The notes beneath the pieces were generated by a model, which saw only the letters and a program-made list of their open reading frames with translations, ran no database searches and was not told the origin of the DNA. The position numbers and the translations under genes were made by a program. Positions 34,234 to 41,531 of a DNA stretch of 64,000 nt are shown here, piece after piece (within the stretch, counting starts at the first letter, position 1; each line of letters opens with the position of its first letter). Source of the DNA: Streptomyces sp. ICC1 (lineage in GTDB: Bacteria; Actinomycetota; Actinomycetes; Streptomycetales; Streptomycetaceae); the NCBI RefSeq assembly GCF_003287935.1, contig NZ_CP030287.1, positions 1,860,001 to 1,924,000 on the forward strand, given 5' to 3'.

Positions 34234-35409
34234 TCAGGAGGCCGGCGGCTCGGCCCCCACCAGCCACATCGCGAAGAACTGCGCGCCACCGCCGTACGCG
34301 TGTCCCATCGCCCGGCGCGCGTCCGGGACTTGGTGCTCCCCGGCCTGTCCGCGCACCTGGAGGGCCGCCTCCGCGAAGCGGATCATGCCGGAGGCGCCGA
34401 TCGGGTTGGTGGACAGCACGCCGCCGGAGGGGTTGACCGGGAGGTCGCCGTCGAGCTCGGTGACCCCGGCCTCGGTGAGCTTCCAGCCCTCGCCCTCCTC
34501 GGCGAAGCCGAGGTTCTCCAGCCACATCGGCTCGTACCAGGAGAACGGCACGTACATCTCCACCGCGTCGATCTCGCGGCGCGGATCGGTGATCCCGGCC
34601 TGCCGGTAGACGTCGGCCGCGCAGTCCTTGCCGGCCTGCGGGGAGACGAAGTCCTTGCCCGCGAAGAGCGTCGGCTCGCTGCGCATGGCCCCGCCGTGCA
34701 CCCAGGCCGGCGGCTTCGGCGAACGGGCCGCGCCCTCCCGGTCGGTGAGGATCATGGCGCACGCCCCGTCGGAGGAAGGGCAGGTCTCGGAGTAGCGGAT
34801 CGGGTCCCAGAGCATCGGGGAGGCCTGGACCTTCTCCAGGGTGATGTCGTGCTCGTGCAGGTGCGCGTAGGGGTTCTTCAGCGCGTTGCGGCGGTCCTTG
34901 TACGCGACGAGCGAGCCGACCGTGTCGGGGGCGCCGGTGCGCCGCATGTACGCGCGCACGTGGGGGGCGAAGAACCCGCCGGCCCCGGCCAGCAGCGGCT
35001 GCTGGAAGGGGACGGGCAGCGAGAGCCCCCACATGGCGTTGGACTCCGACTGCTTCTCGAAGGCCAGGGTCAGCACCGTGCGGTGAACGCGGGCGGCTAC
35101 CAGGTTGGAGGCGACCAGCGCCGTGGAGCCGCCCACCGAACCGGCCGTGTGCACACGGAGCATGGGCTTGCCGACGGCGCCGAGGGCGTCCGCCAGGTAC
35201 AGCTCCGGCATCATCACGCCCTCGAAGAAGTCGGGGGCCTTGCCGATGACGACCGCGTCGATGTCCGCCCAGGTCAGCTCGGCGTCCGCGAGCGCCCGCA
35301 CCGCGGCTTCCCGGACCAGCCCGGCGATGGAGACGTCGTGGCGGGCGGCCACGTGCTTGGTCTGCCCGATGCCGACGACGGCCACGGGCTCCTTGCCCGA
35401 TGCGCTCAT
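34234..35409 (-). CDS. Thiolase-fold lipid-transfer (Ltp3-like) protein, catalytic residues replaced
   Basis: The 391-residue SCP2-thiolase-fold protein resembles Ltp proteins of sterol side-chain catabolism. The place of the nucleophilic Cys reads HTAGSVGGST (Gly for Cys), and the HxP motif near the C-terminus reads STNPIGASG (Asn for His). It is therefore unlikely to be a condensing or thiolytic enzyme. Ltp2, a known relative, is a retro-aldolase that works with a DUF35 partner. Here a second Ltp-like protein and a DUF35 protein are encoded in the same coupled operon (ATGA overlap), in the Rv3521-ltp4-ltp3 arrangement of mycobacteria. Activity is inferred. Confidence 0.83.
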   Translation of the reverse strand: MSASGKEPVAVVGIGQTKHVAARHDVSIAGLVREAAVRALADAELTWADIDAVVIGKAPDFFEGVMMPELYLADALGAVGKPMLRVHTAGSVGGSTALVASNLVAARVHRTVLTLAFEKQSESNAMWGLSLPVPFQQPLLAGAGGFFAPHVRAYMRRTGAPDTVGSLVAYKDRRNALKNPYAHLHEHDITLEKVQASPMLWDPIRYSETCPSSDGACAMILTDREGAARSPKPPAWVHGGAMRSEPTLFAGKDFVSPQAGKDCAADVYRQAGITDPRREIDAVEMYVPFSWYEPMWLENLGFAEEGEGWKLTEAGVTELDGDLPVNPSGGVLSTNPIGASGMIRFAEAALQVRGQAGEHQVPDARRAMGHAYGGGAQFFAMWLVGAEPPAS

Positions 35410-36482
35410 GCTCGGTCCCCTTCCAGGACGGCGACCAGGTTCTGCTGGAGGCAGGGGCCGGAGGTGGCGTGCGCGACGGCCCGGTCGGACTCGCCCCGGT
35501 GGATGCGGGCGGCCGCTTCGCCGATCCGGATCAGGCCGGCGGCCATCATCGGATTGGCCGCGAGGGCGCCGCCGGACAGGTTGACGGACACGCCCTCGCC
35601 GAGCCCGAGGGCCTTGCGCAGCACGACCTCCTGGGAGGAGAACGGCGCATGCAGTTCGGCCGTGTCCACCGGGCCCTCGAAGACGCCCGCGTGCTCGGCG
35701 GCGATCCGCGTCGACGGGGAGTCGGTGAGGTCCCGCAGCCCGAGGCTGTGCGCCTCGATGCGGTGGTCGATGCCGGTGATCCAGGCGGGCCGCCCGCACA
35801 GCCGCCGCGCCACGTCCCCGGCGGCCAGGATGACGGCGGCCGCGCCGTCGCCTACGGGCGGGCAGTCACCGGTGCGCAGCGGGGCGACCTGGTAGTCGCC
35901 CTGCGGGACGGCGCCGGTGAGCTGGGCGTGCGGGTTGGCGCTCGCGGCGGCCCGGCTGCGGGCGCCGATCGCGGCGAGCCCGGCTTCGTCGGTCTCCCCC
36001 GCGTCGATGAGCGCCTGCGCCTGGAGGGCGGCCAGGGCCACCGCGTCGGGCCAGAGCGGAGCCAGGTAGTACGGGTCGAGCTGGCGCGTCAGGACGTCGC
36101 GTACGGATCCCGGGGAGGACTTCCCGTAGGAGTACACGAGCGCGGTGTCGGCCTCGCCGGTCTGGATCTTGACCCAGGCCTCGTACAGGGCCCAGGCGCC
36201 GTCCATCTCCACGTGCGATTCGGAGATCGGCGGCCAGGCGCCGACCCCGTCGAGGGTCATGGTGAAGGAGAAGGCCCGGCCGGCGAGGTAGTCGCTGGAG
36301 CCGGAGCAGGTGAAGCCGATCTCGCCGGCCTTCAGGCCGGTCTGGGCCAGCACCTGGTGCAGGACCGGCATGACCATCTCGACTTCGCTGAGCTCGTCGG
36401 TGCGGCGCAGGTGGTCGCTCTGCGCGAAGGCGATGACGGCCACCTCGCGCGCGTGGCGCCGCGTCCTCGGCGTGCCTGGCAT
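35406..36482 (-). CDS. Thiolase-fold lipid-transfer (Ltp4-like) protein, catalytic residues replaced
   Basis: The 358-residue protein is the second Ltp-like member. The Cys region reads ISESHVEMDGAWAL with no Cys, and the C-terminal motif reads SGGALAANPMMAAG with Asn for the thiolase His. It overlaps the DUF35 gene upstream by one base (TGATG) and the Ltp3-like gene downstream by four (ATGA), so a stoichiometric complex is likely. The N-terminus begins MPGTPRTRRHAREVAVIAFAQ, slightly extended compared with the fold. Confidence 0.83.
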   Translation of the reverse strand: MPGTPRTRRHAREVAVIAFAQSDHLRRTDELSEVEMVMPVLHQVLAQTGLKAGEIGFTCSGSSDYLAGRAFSFTMTLDGVGAWPPISESHVEMDGAWALYEAWVKIQTGEADTALVYSYGKSSPGSVRDVLTRQLDPYYLAPLWPDAVALAALQAQALIDAGETDEAGLAAIGARSRAAASANPHAQLTGAVPQGDYQVAPLRTGDCPPVGDGAAAVILAAGDVARRLCGRPAWITGIDHRIEAHSLGLRDLTDSPSTRIAAEHAGVFEGPVDTAELHAPFSSQEVVLRKALGLGEGVSVNLSGGALAANPMMAAGLIRIGEAAARIHRGESDRAVAHATSGPCLQQNLVAVLEGDRA

Positions 36483-37453
36483 CAGATGAGCTCCTTGTAC
36501 ACGTCGTAGTCCGCGTCCGGCTCTCCGGTGGGGCGGTAGTGGTCGGGGTAGCGTCCGCCTTCGGTCCAGACGGGCTCGACGCGCAGGCCCATGCGGACCT
36601 GGTCGTACGGGATGCCGCCGATCCGGCCGTGGAGGGCGAGGCCGGCGCCGTCGAGGGCGATGTGGGCGTAGACGTAGGGGACTTCGATGCCGAGATTCGC
36701 CGTATGCGCAGCCTTGATGTTGACGATGCAGTAGGTGGTGACCGTGCCGGCCGGGCCGACCTCGACCTGGTCGGTGGTCGCCACCCCGCAGGTGGGGCAG
36801 GCGCCGCGCGGAGGCACGTACACCTTGTGGCAGGAGGGGCAGCGCTCGCCGATGGTCTTCTGCTCGGAGAGGCCCGCGATGTACGCGGTCTGCGCGCGGC
36901 CGGGGCTGTACGTGTAGTCCAGGCGGGCTTCCGCGACGATGCCGGTGACGGCGTCGGCGAACTCCCCGCCGTGCGGCGTCGCCCGCGCGACCGGGTCCCC
37001 TTCCTCCGCGGGCTCGAAGCAGGCGATGTCGGTGATCGCCCCGGTCCGCTCCCCGGCCCACCGCACGCGGACCCGCATGCCGGTGGAGACGGCCTCGGGC
37101 CCGGGGGCGTCGAGGGCGTGCAGGATCGCGGTGTCGGCGCCGTCGAGGCGGACGAGGACCCAGGCGAAGGGCGTGGCGAGGGGCTGGTTGCGGCGCGGTG
37201 AGCCGTTCCAGGCCCAGGTGGTGACGGTCCCGGTGGTGCCGACCTCGACGAGGTCGCGGATCTCCTCCGCGGTGACGGGGTCGTACTCGACGGGCGGCAC
37301 CATCACCTTGCCGTCGGCGGTCGTGACGCCGAGGACGACCCCTTCGCGCAGCCCGGTGAGGAAGGCGCTCTGCACGGGCCCGAGGGACCGGGTGAAGGGG
37401 AACTCGACGACGAGGGGCGCACGGAGGATCTCCGGTGGCGACGCGGCTGTCAT
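36482..37453 (-). CDS. DUF35 OB-fold/zinc-ribbon protein, two tandem OB halves
   Basis: The 323-residue protein repeats the DUF35 plan. The first half has an OB-fold (GTVTTWAWNGSP) but a lost zinc ribbon. The second half has a complete ribbon (ERCPSCHKVYVPPRGACPTCG) followed by another OB-fold (GTVTTYCIVNI). DUF35 proteins are partners that organise Ltp-type thiolases and acyl-CoA binding, as in ChsH2-Ltp2. It is the first gene of the three-gene operon and resembles Rv3521 in size and place. Upstream lies a block of 28-bp direct repeats. Confidence 0.85.
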   Translation of the reverse strand: MTAASPPEILRAPLVVEFPFTRSLGPVQSAFLTGLREGVVLGVTTADGKVMVPPVEYDPVTAEEIRDLVEVGTTGTVTTWAWNGSPRRNQPLATPFAWVLVRLDGADTAILHALDAPGPEAVSTGMRVRVRWAGERTGAITDIACFEPAEEGDPVARATPHGGEFADAVTGIVAEARLDYTYSPGRAQTAYIAGLSEQKTIGERCPSCHKVYVPPRGACPTCGVATTDQVEVGPAGTVTTYCIVNIKAAHTANLGIEVPYVYAHIALDGAGLALHGRIGGIPYDQVRMGLRVEPVWTEGGRYPDHYRPTGEPDADYDVYKELI

Positions 37454-37488
37454 GGGTGGGTCTCCGATGTCTGGGAGGCGGGGCCGAA

Positions 37489-37630
37489 CCAGCCCCGCCG
37501 GCGTGTGAGGAACCTTCCGGCCCCACCGGCGATTGAAGCGACCTTCAGCCCCGCCGGCGCGTGAGGGACCTTCAGCCCCGCCGGCGCTTGAGGCGACCTT
37601 CCAGCCCCGCCGGCGTTTGAGGCGCGGGGG
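37489..37630. repeat. Five tandem ~28-bp repeats upstream of the DUF35-Ltp operon
   Basis: Five units built on CAGCCCCGCCGGCG followed by TTGAGGCGACCTT-like bases stand head to tail with small changes (GTGTGAGG, ATTGAAGCG, CGTGAGGGA, CTTGAGGCG, TTTGAGGCG at the variable part). The block is followed by a perfect GC palindrome near 37633-37650. The unit looks like a short element common between Streptomyces genes; tandem multiplication is unusual. The rest of 37454-37741 has only short direct repeats of CAGGCAGACG near 37695-37720. Confidence 0.85.
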
Positions 37631-37741
37631 TCCGGGGGCCGGCCCCCGGCAACGGCGCCGCACCCGCGACCGGACCGGCACCACGGGCACAGGCCCAAGC
37701 GCAGGCAGACGCAGGCAGACGCAAGCGGGGCGCCGCCCCCA

Positions 37742-38542
37742 CTACTCCCGCCGATACAGCGCGGGCCGCTTCTCCGCGAAAGCCCTCGCCCCTTCCTTGG
37801 CATCCGCGGTGTCGAAGACCGGCCACCCCCGAAGGAGTTCGGAGGCCAGCCCCTCCGTCTCGGTCATCTCGGCCGTCTCGTAGACGGACGCCTTCACCGC
37901 CTCCACCGCCAGCGGCCCGCACGCGTTGATCCGCTCCGCGATCTCCAGCGCCGCCTCCAGCGCGGTGCCGTCCGGCACCACCCTGCCGATGAGCCCGATC
38001 CGCGCCGCCTCCTGCGCGGCGTACGGCCGCCCGGTCAGCAGCATCTCCAGCGCGTGCGTGCGCGGGATCTGCCGGGGCAGCCGGACCGTCGAGCCGCCGA
38101 TCGGGAAGAGCCCGCGCTTGACCTCGAACAGCCCGAACGTGGCCCCCTCCCCCGCGACCCGGATGTCGGTCCCCTGGAGGATCTCGGTCCCGCCGGCCAC
38201 GCAGTACCCCTCCACCGCCGCGATGACGGGCTTGCGCGGCCGGTGGTGGCGCAGCATCGCCTTCCAGTGCAGGTCGGGGTCGGCCTTGAGCCGGTCCCGG
38301 TACTGGTCGCCCGCCATGCCCTTGCCGGCCAGCGCCTTCAGGTCCATGCCGGCGCAGAAGTCCCCGCCCGCTCCCGTCAGCACCACCGAGCGGATCGTGT
38401 CGTCCGCGTCCGCCTCCAGCCAGCCGTCGTACAGCCCCACCAACAGCGGCAGCGAGAGCGCGTTCTTCGCCTCGGGCCTGTTCATGGTGAGCACCAGCGT
38501 GGCGCCGTGGCGTTCCACGGTCAGGTGTTCCGTCCCACCCAT
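37742..38542 (-). CDS. echA19: Enoyl-CoA hydratase, EchA19-like
   Basis: The 266-residue crotonase-fold protein has GAGGDFCAGMDLKAL and VEGYCVAGGTEILQGTDIRVAGE, both nearly identical to remembered M. tuberculosis EchA19, and ends DAKEGARAFAEKRPALY as that protein does. EchA19 hydrates the enoyl-CoA of the sterol side chain in the first beta-oxidation cycle. GGGAGG precedes the ATG. It is divergent from a fadD19-like gene, the same neighbour and orientation as in mycobacteria, and a KstR-like box lies 24 bases upstream. Confidence 0.88.
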   Translation of the reverse strand: MGGTEHLTVERHGATLVLTMNRPEAKNALSLPLLVGLYDGWLEADADDTIRSVVLTGAGGDFCAGMDLKALAGKGMAGDQYRDRLKADPDLHWKAMLRHHRPRKPVIAAVEGYCVAGGTEILQGTDIRVAGEGATFGLFEVKRGLFPIGGSTVRLPRQIPRTHALEMLLTGRPYAAQEAARIGLIGRVVPDGTALEAALEIAERINACGPLAVEAVKASVYETAEMTETEGLASELLRGWPVFDTADAKEGARAFAEKRPALYRRE

Positions 38543-38565
38543 TGCCGTCCTCCCGTCTCAAGACC

Positions 38566-38579
38566 TAGAACAGGTTGCA
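38566..38579. promoter_or_regulatory. KstR-like operator
   Basis: TAGAACAGGTTGCA satisfies every fixed position of the published KstR motif TnnAACnnGTTnnA. It lies between the echA19-like and fadD19-like genes, both members of the KstR regulon in mycobacteria. No kstR gene is within the window. Confidence 0.78.
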
Positions 38580-38606
38580 GGAGGGGCGGGTGCAGTTCAA
38601 TAGTTT

Positions 38607-38623
38607 TCTGACACCCAGTCAGA
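38607..38623. promoter_or_regulatory. Second palindrome in the same promoter (TCTGA-N7-TCAGA)
   Basis: TCTGACACCCAGTCAGA, flanked by TTT and TTTCTTG, is 94 bases before the fadD19-like start. The same 17-bp pattern with similar flanks recurs at 51977-51993, and a shorter TGAC-N5-GTCA form at 45164-45176, each before an acyl-CoA-ligase unit. A TetR-type fatty-acid or CoA-ligase regulator is the likely reader. Confidence 0.6.
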
Positions 38624-38716
38624 TTTCTTGGACGGTCCCCTTCCCTGTTCGGGTTGGCGACGCTCTAATGACCGCCGAGCAGACCAGCCATGGGATTTTC
38701 TGGGTCAGGAGGACCG

Positions 38717-40354
38717 GTGGAGTACAACATTGCCGACCTGTTCGAGTCGGTCGTGGACGTGGTCCCGGACCGCGAGGCCCTCGTGTACGTGGACCACCCC
38801 GGGACCGGCGCCGAGCGCCGCCTGACGTACGCGGAGCTGGACGCGGCGGCCAACCGCATCGCGCACCACTTGCTGGACAGCGGGCTGCGGGCAGGCGAGC
38901 ACCTGGGCCTGCACCTCTACAACGGAATCGAGTACCTGCAGACCGTCCTGGCCTGTCTGAAGGCCCGCCTGGTACCGGTGAACGTGAACTACCGGTACGT
39001 CGAGGAGGAGCTCGTCTACCTCTACAACGACGCCGACCTGGCCGCGCTCGTCTTCGAGGGCGAGTTCACCGGGCGCGTCGCCGCCGCCCTGCCGCAGACG
39101 ACGAAGCTCCGCCACCTGATCCGGGTCGGCCCGACCCCCGAGGGCGCCCCGGAGCCCTCGATCGCGCCGGTCGCGTACGCCGATGCCGAGGCGGCCGGCT
39201 CACCCGGGCGCGGCTTCCCGCCCCGCTCCCCCGACGACCTGTTCATCATCTACACGGGCGGCACGACCGGTATGCCCAAGGGCGTCATGTGGCGCGCCGA
39301 GGACCTCTTCTTCGCCGGGCTCTTCGGCGGCGAGCCCACCGGCGAGCCGGTGAAGCGGCCCGAGGAACTGGCCGAGCGGGTCGCGTCGAAGGGCGCCGGG
39401 CTCACCTTCTTCCCCGCGCCGCCGCTGATGCACGGCACGTCCACGCTGACCTCCTTCATCGCCTTCAACTACGGGCAGCGGGTGGTGATCCACCGCAAGT
39501 ACGCGCCCGAGGAGGTGCTGCGCACGATCGAGAAGGAGAAGGTCTCCAGCGTCTCGCTGGTGGGCGACGCCATGCTGCGGCCGCTCATCGACGCCCTGAA
39601 CGGACCGCTGAAGGGCACCGACCTGTCCTCCTTGTTCAGCGTCTCCTCGTCCGGCGCGATCATGTCGGAGACGGTGCGCGCCGAGTTCCAGGCGCTCGTG
39701 CCGAACGTGATGCTCCTGAACAACTTCGGCTCCTCCGAGTCCGGCTCCAACGGCCGCGCCACGAACGACTCCAGCCCGGAGAGGGGCTTCCGGCTGGAGG
39801 TCAACGAGCGTACGCAGGTGGTCGACCCGGTGACCCACGAGCCGGTGCCGGTCGGCGAGCCGGGGCGGCTCGCGCAGCGCGGGTACGTTCCGCTGGGCTA
39901 CTACAACGACCCCGTCAAGACGGCCGAGACCTTCTTCCAGAAGGGAACCGAGCGGTGGGTGCTGCTCGGCGACATGGCGACCGTGGACGAGCAGGGGATC
40001 GTCACCGTGCTCGGCCGCGGCTCGCAGTGCATCAACACGGGCGGCGAGAAGGTGTACCCGGAGGAGGTCGAGCAGGCGCTGAAGTCCCACCCGGACGTCT
40101 ACGACGCCCTGGTCGCGGGGGTCGCGGACCCGAAGTGGGGCAGCCACGTCGCCGCGGTGGTCCAGATCCGGGAAGGCGCCGCCGAGCCGACGCTGGAGGA
40201 GATCCAGGCCCACTGCCGCACCAAGCTGGCGGGCTACAAGATCCCGCGCCAGCTGGTCGTCTCCCCGGCCATCCAGCGCTCCCCGAGCGGCAAGGCGGAC
40301 TACCGGTGGGCGAAGTCGGTGGCCACGGAGGCCGACGCGGACGCGGCGCGCTGA
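38717..40354 (+). CDS. fadD19: Acyl-CoA ligase, FadD19-like (steroid side-chain CoA ligase)
   Basis: The 545-residue ANL ligase has the P-loop YTGGTTGMPKGVMWRAED, GRGSQCINTGGEKVYPEEVE, and catalytic Lys in SPSGKADYRWAKS. The segments VNVNYRYVEEELVYLY and SHPDVYDALVAGV match the remembered FadD19 pattern, which activates the C8 side chain of cholesterol with CoA. GTG 38717 was chosen because AGGAGG lies just before it; ATG 38690 is in frame but has no ribosome site. It is divergent from echA19 and followed by a strong terminator. Confidence 0.88.
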   Translation: MEYNIADLFESVVDVVPDREALVYVDHPGTGAERRLTYAELDAAANRIAHHLLDSGLRAGEHLGLHLYNGIEYLQTVLACLKARLVPVNVNYRYVEEELVYLYNDADLAALVFEGEFTGRVAAALPQTTKLRHLIRVGPTPEGAPEPSIAPVAYADAEAAGSPGRGFPPRSPDDLFIIYTGGTTGMPKGVMWRAEDLFFAGLFGGEPTGEPVKRPEELAERVASKGAGLTFFPAPPLMHGTSTLTSFIAFNYGQRVVIHRKYAPEEVLRTIEKEKVSSVSLVGDAMLRPLIDALNGPLKGTDLSSLFSVSSSGAIMSETVRAEFQALVPNVMLLNNFGSSESGSNGRATNDSSPERGFRLEVNERTQVVDPVTHEPVPVGEPGRLAQRGYVPLGYYNDPVKTAETFFQKGTERWVLLGDMATVDEQGIVTVLGRGSQCINTGGEKVYPEEVEQALKSHPDVYDALVAGVADPKWGSHVAAVVQIREGAAEPTLEEIQAHCRTKLAGYKIPRQLVVSPAIQRSPSGKADYRWAKSVATEADADAAR

Positions 40355-40391
40355 TCCGGAATTGATCCGGCGCCGATCCGGCGCGGGTGTG

Positions 40392-40433
40392 CGTGAGGGG
40401 GCCGGGACCCGGAGGGGTCCCGGCCCCCTCACG
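40392..40433. terminator. Bidirectional terminator, 18-bp perfect stem
   Basis: Arms 40392-40409 and 40416-40433 are perfect complements around a 6-base loop. It stands between the fadD19-like gene and the converging small hypothetical gene. Confidence 0.82.
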
Positions 40434-40441
40434 TGCGGCCG

Positions 40442-40478
40442 GCTCAGACCTCAGAGCTCAGACCTCAGACCTCAGAGC
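40442..40478. repeat. Short CTCAGACCTCAGAG tandem repeats
   Basis: CTCAGACCTCAGAG occurs twice with an extra CTCAGAC between them, running up to the stop codon of the following leftward gene. It may be a slippage-prone remnant of a hairpin. Confidence 0.65.
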
Positions 40479-40690
40479 TTGGCGAGCAGTTCGGCCGCGA
40501 GGTCGCGGGCCCAGTTCGCCAGCTCGGGCCGGTCCGTGCCCTGGCCCAGCGCGTCGGCCTGGGCCTCCGTGAGCCGCAGCGGACCGCCGGGGTCGTCCAG
40601 CAGGAAGGCCACCTCGGAGAGCAGGCCGGCCAGGCGGCGCGCGCCCGGCGCGCCGAGCCGCACCGATACCGCGGGGTCGATGACGGGCAT
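40472..40690 (-). CDS. Small conserved hypothetical protein
   Basis: The 72-residue protein (begins MPVIDPAVSVRLGAPGARRL, ends LAAELLAKL) is mostly helical and unrecognised. GGGAGG lies upstream of ATG 40690. It sits downstream of a decayed hydrolase gene on the same strand, and the coding frame looks intact. Confidence 0.6.
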   Translation of the reverse strand: MPVIDPAVSVRLGAPGARRLAGLLSEVAFLLDDPGGPLRLTEAQADALGQGTDRPELANWARDLAAELLAKL

Positions 40691-40755
40691 GGCCGCCGCC
40701 TCCCTTCGCCAGGGCGTCTGTTTCGACCGTACGCCCCCGGCCGGGGGGCCGCCGC

Positions 40756-41290
40756 TCAGGTCCCGGTGGCCAGGAAGCGCTCGACGCGGGCCGCGAACCG
40801 CGCCGCGTCGTCCAGCCACGGGAAGTGCCCGCCGTCCGGCTGCACGTCGACGAGGCCGTGCGCGAAGAGCTCCGCGAGCCGGGCGGTGAGGGCCGGGGAG
40901 GGGTTGGAGTCCAGCTCGCCGGCGAGCCGGCGCAGGGCGTCCCGGGTGGCGGGCGGGTCGAAGGCGCCGGGCCCGGCGAAGGCGGCGGCCGCCCCGGCGT
41001 TCTTCTGGACCGGGCTCAGTGCGGCACGGGCGCGCGCCCGCTCGTCCCAGCGGCCGTAGGCGAGCGGCACGGAGGCCGCCCAGCCGGCCTCGTCGGGGGC
41101 GCCTGCGGCGGCGAAGGCCGCGAGCGCCCGCTCGCAGGCCGCGATGGCCGGGTCGTAGGGCTCGCTGCCGGCCCGCCGGCGGATGTCCGCCGGGCGGACC
41201 TCCGGGGGCTCCGTGAGGTCGACGGCCCAGCAGATCGGAGTGACCAGGCGAGCCGGCGCACGCGCCGCGGGTGGGCCGCCGCGTAGAGCA
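40756..41290 (-). pseudogene. Remnant of an alpha/beta hydrolase gene
   Basis: On the minus strand the frame LLYAAAHPRRVRRLA is typical of the segment after the nucleophile elbow of proline-iminopeptidase-like hydrolases. One base is then missing, and the homology continues in another frame as LVTPICWAVDLTEPPEVR through to VDVQPDGGHFPWLDDAARF, which carries the catalytic His. The N-terminal half with HG and GxSxG motifs is absent; in its place is a 9-bp tandem repeat. At least two lesions, so a dead gene. Confidence 0.78.
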
Positions 41291-41297
41291 GCCGCGC

Positions 41298-41351
41298 AGG
41301 TCGAGCAGGTCGAGCAGGTCGAGCAGGTCGAGCAGGTCGAGCAGGTCGAGC
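41298..41351. repeat. Six 9-bp tandem repeats (AGGTCGAGC)
   Basis: Six perfect head-to-tail copies of AGGTCGAGC are followed by a diverged seventh. They abut the broken end of the hydrolase remnant. In each strand the repeat is open in several frames, producing spurious repetitive ORFs. Beyond the repeat, 41352-41490 shows no gene. Confidence 0.92.
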
Positions 41352-41490
41352 AGGATCAGCCTGCGTCGGTTCCGTCCTACGTGGCGAAGGTAAAGGTGCA
41401 GGTGGAGGGCGTGGCGATCGGCATGGGGACAATTCCAGCAGACGATCACCCGTTCGAGTAATTGATTTGGCCGCCGCGGTCCGGCAATCT

Positions 41491-41508
41491 ACCGAATGAT
41501 CGGTCGGT
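41491..41508. promoter_or_regulatory. Probable TetR/PaaR-type operator upstream of paaK-like gene
   Basis: ACCGAATGATCGGTCGGT contains perfect arms ACCGA and TCGGT (41491-41495 with 41500-41504) and overlaps a second TCGGT. Operators of this form are bound by TetR-family regulators of phenylacetate and acyl-CoA genes. It lies 24 bases before the ligase start. Confidence 0.55.
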
Positions 41509-41531
41509 TGACTCGAAGTGGGGTGGGCGGC

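Noticed and set aside
37489..37630. Tandem repeats taken as a CRISPR array
   Set aside because: Units are contiguous without unique spacers, there is no leader and no cas gene in the window.
41183..41461. ORF encoding a QVE-type repeat protein over the 9-bp tandem repeat
   Set aside because: The repetitive peptide follows from the DNA repeat, the ORF is antisense to the hydrolase remnant, and it has no start signal.
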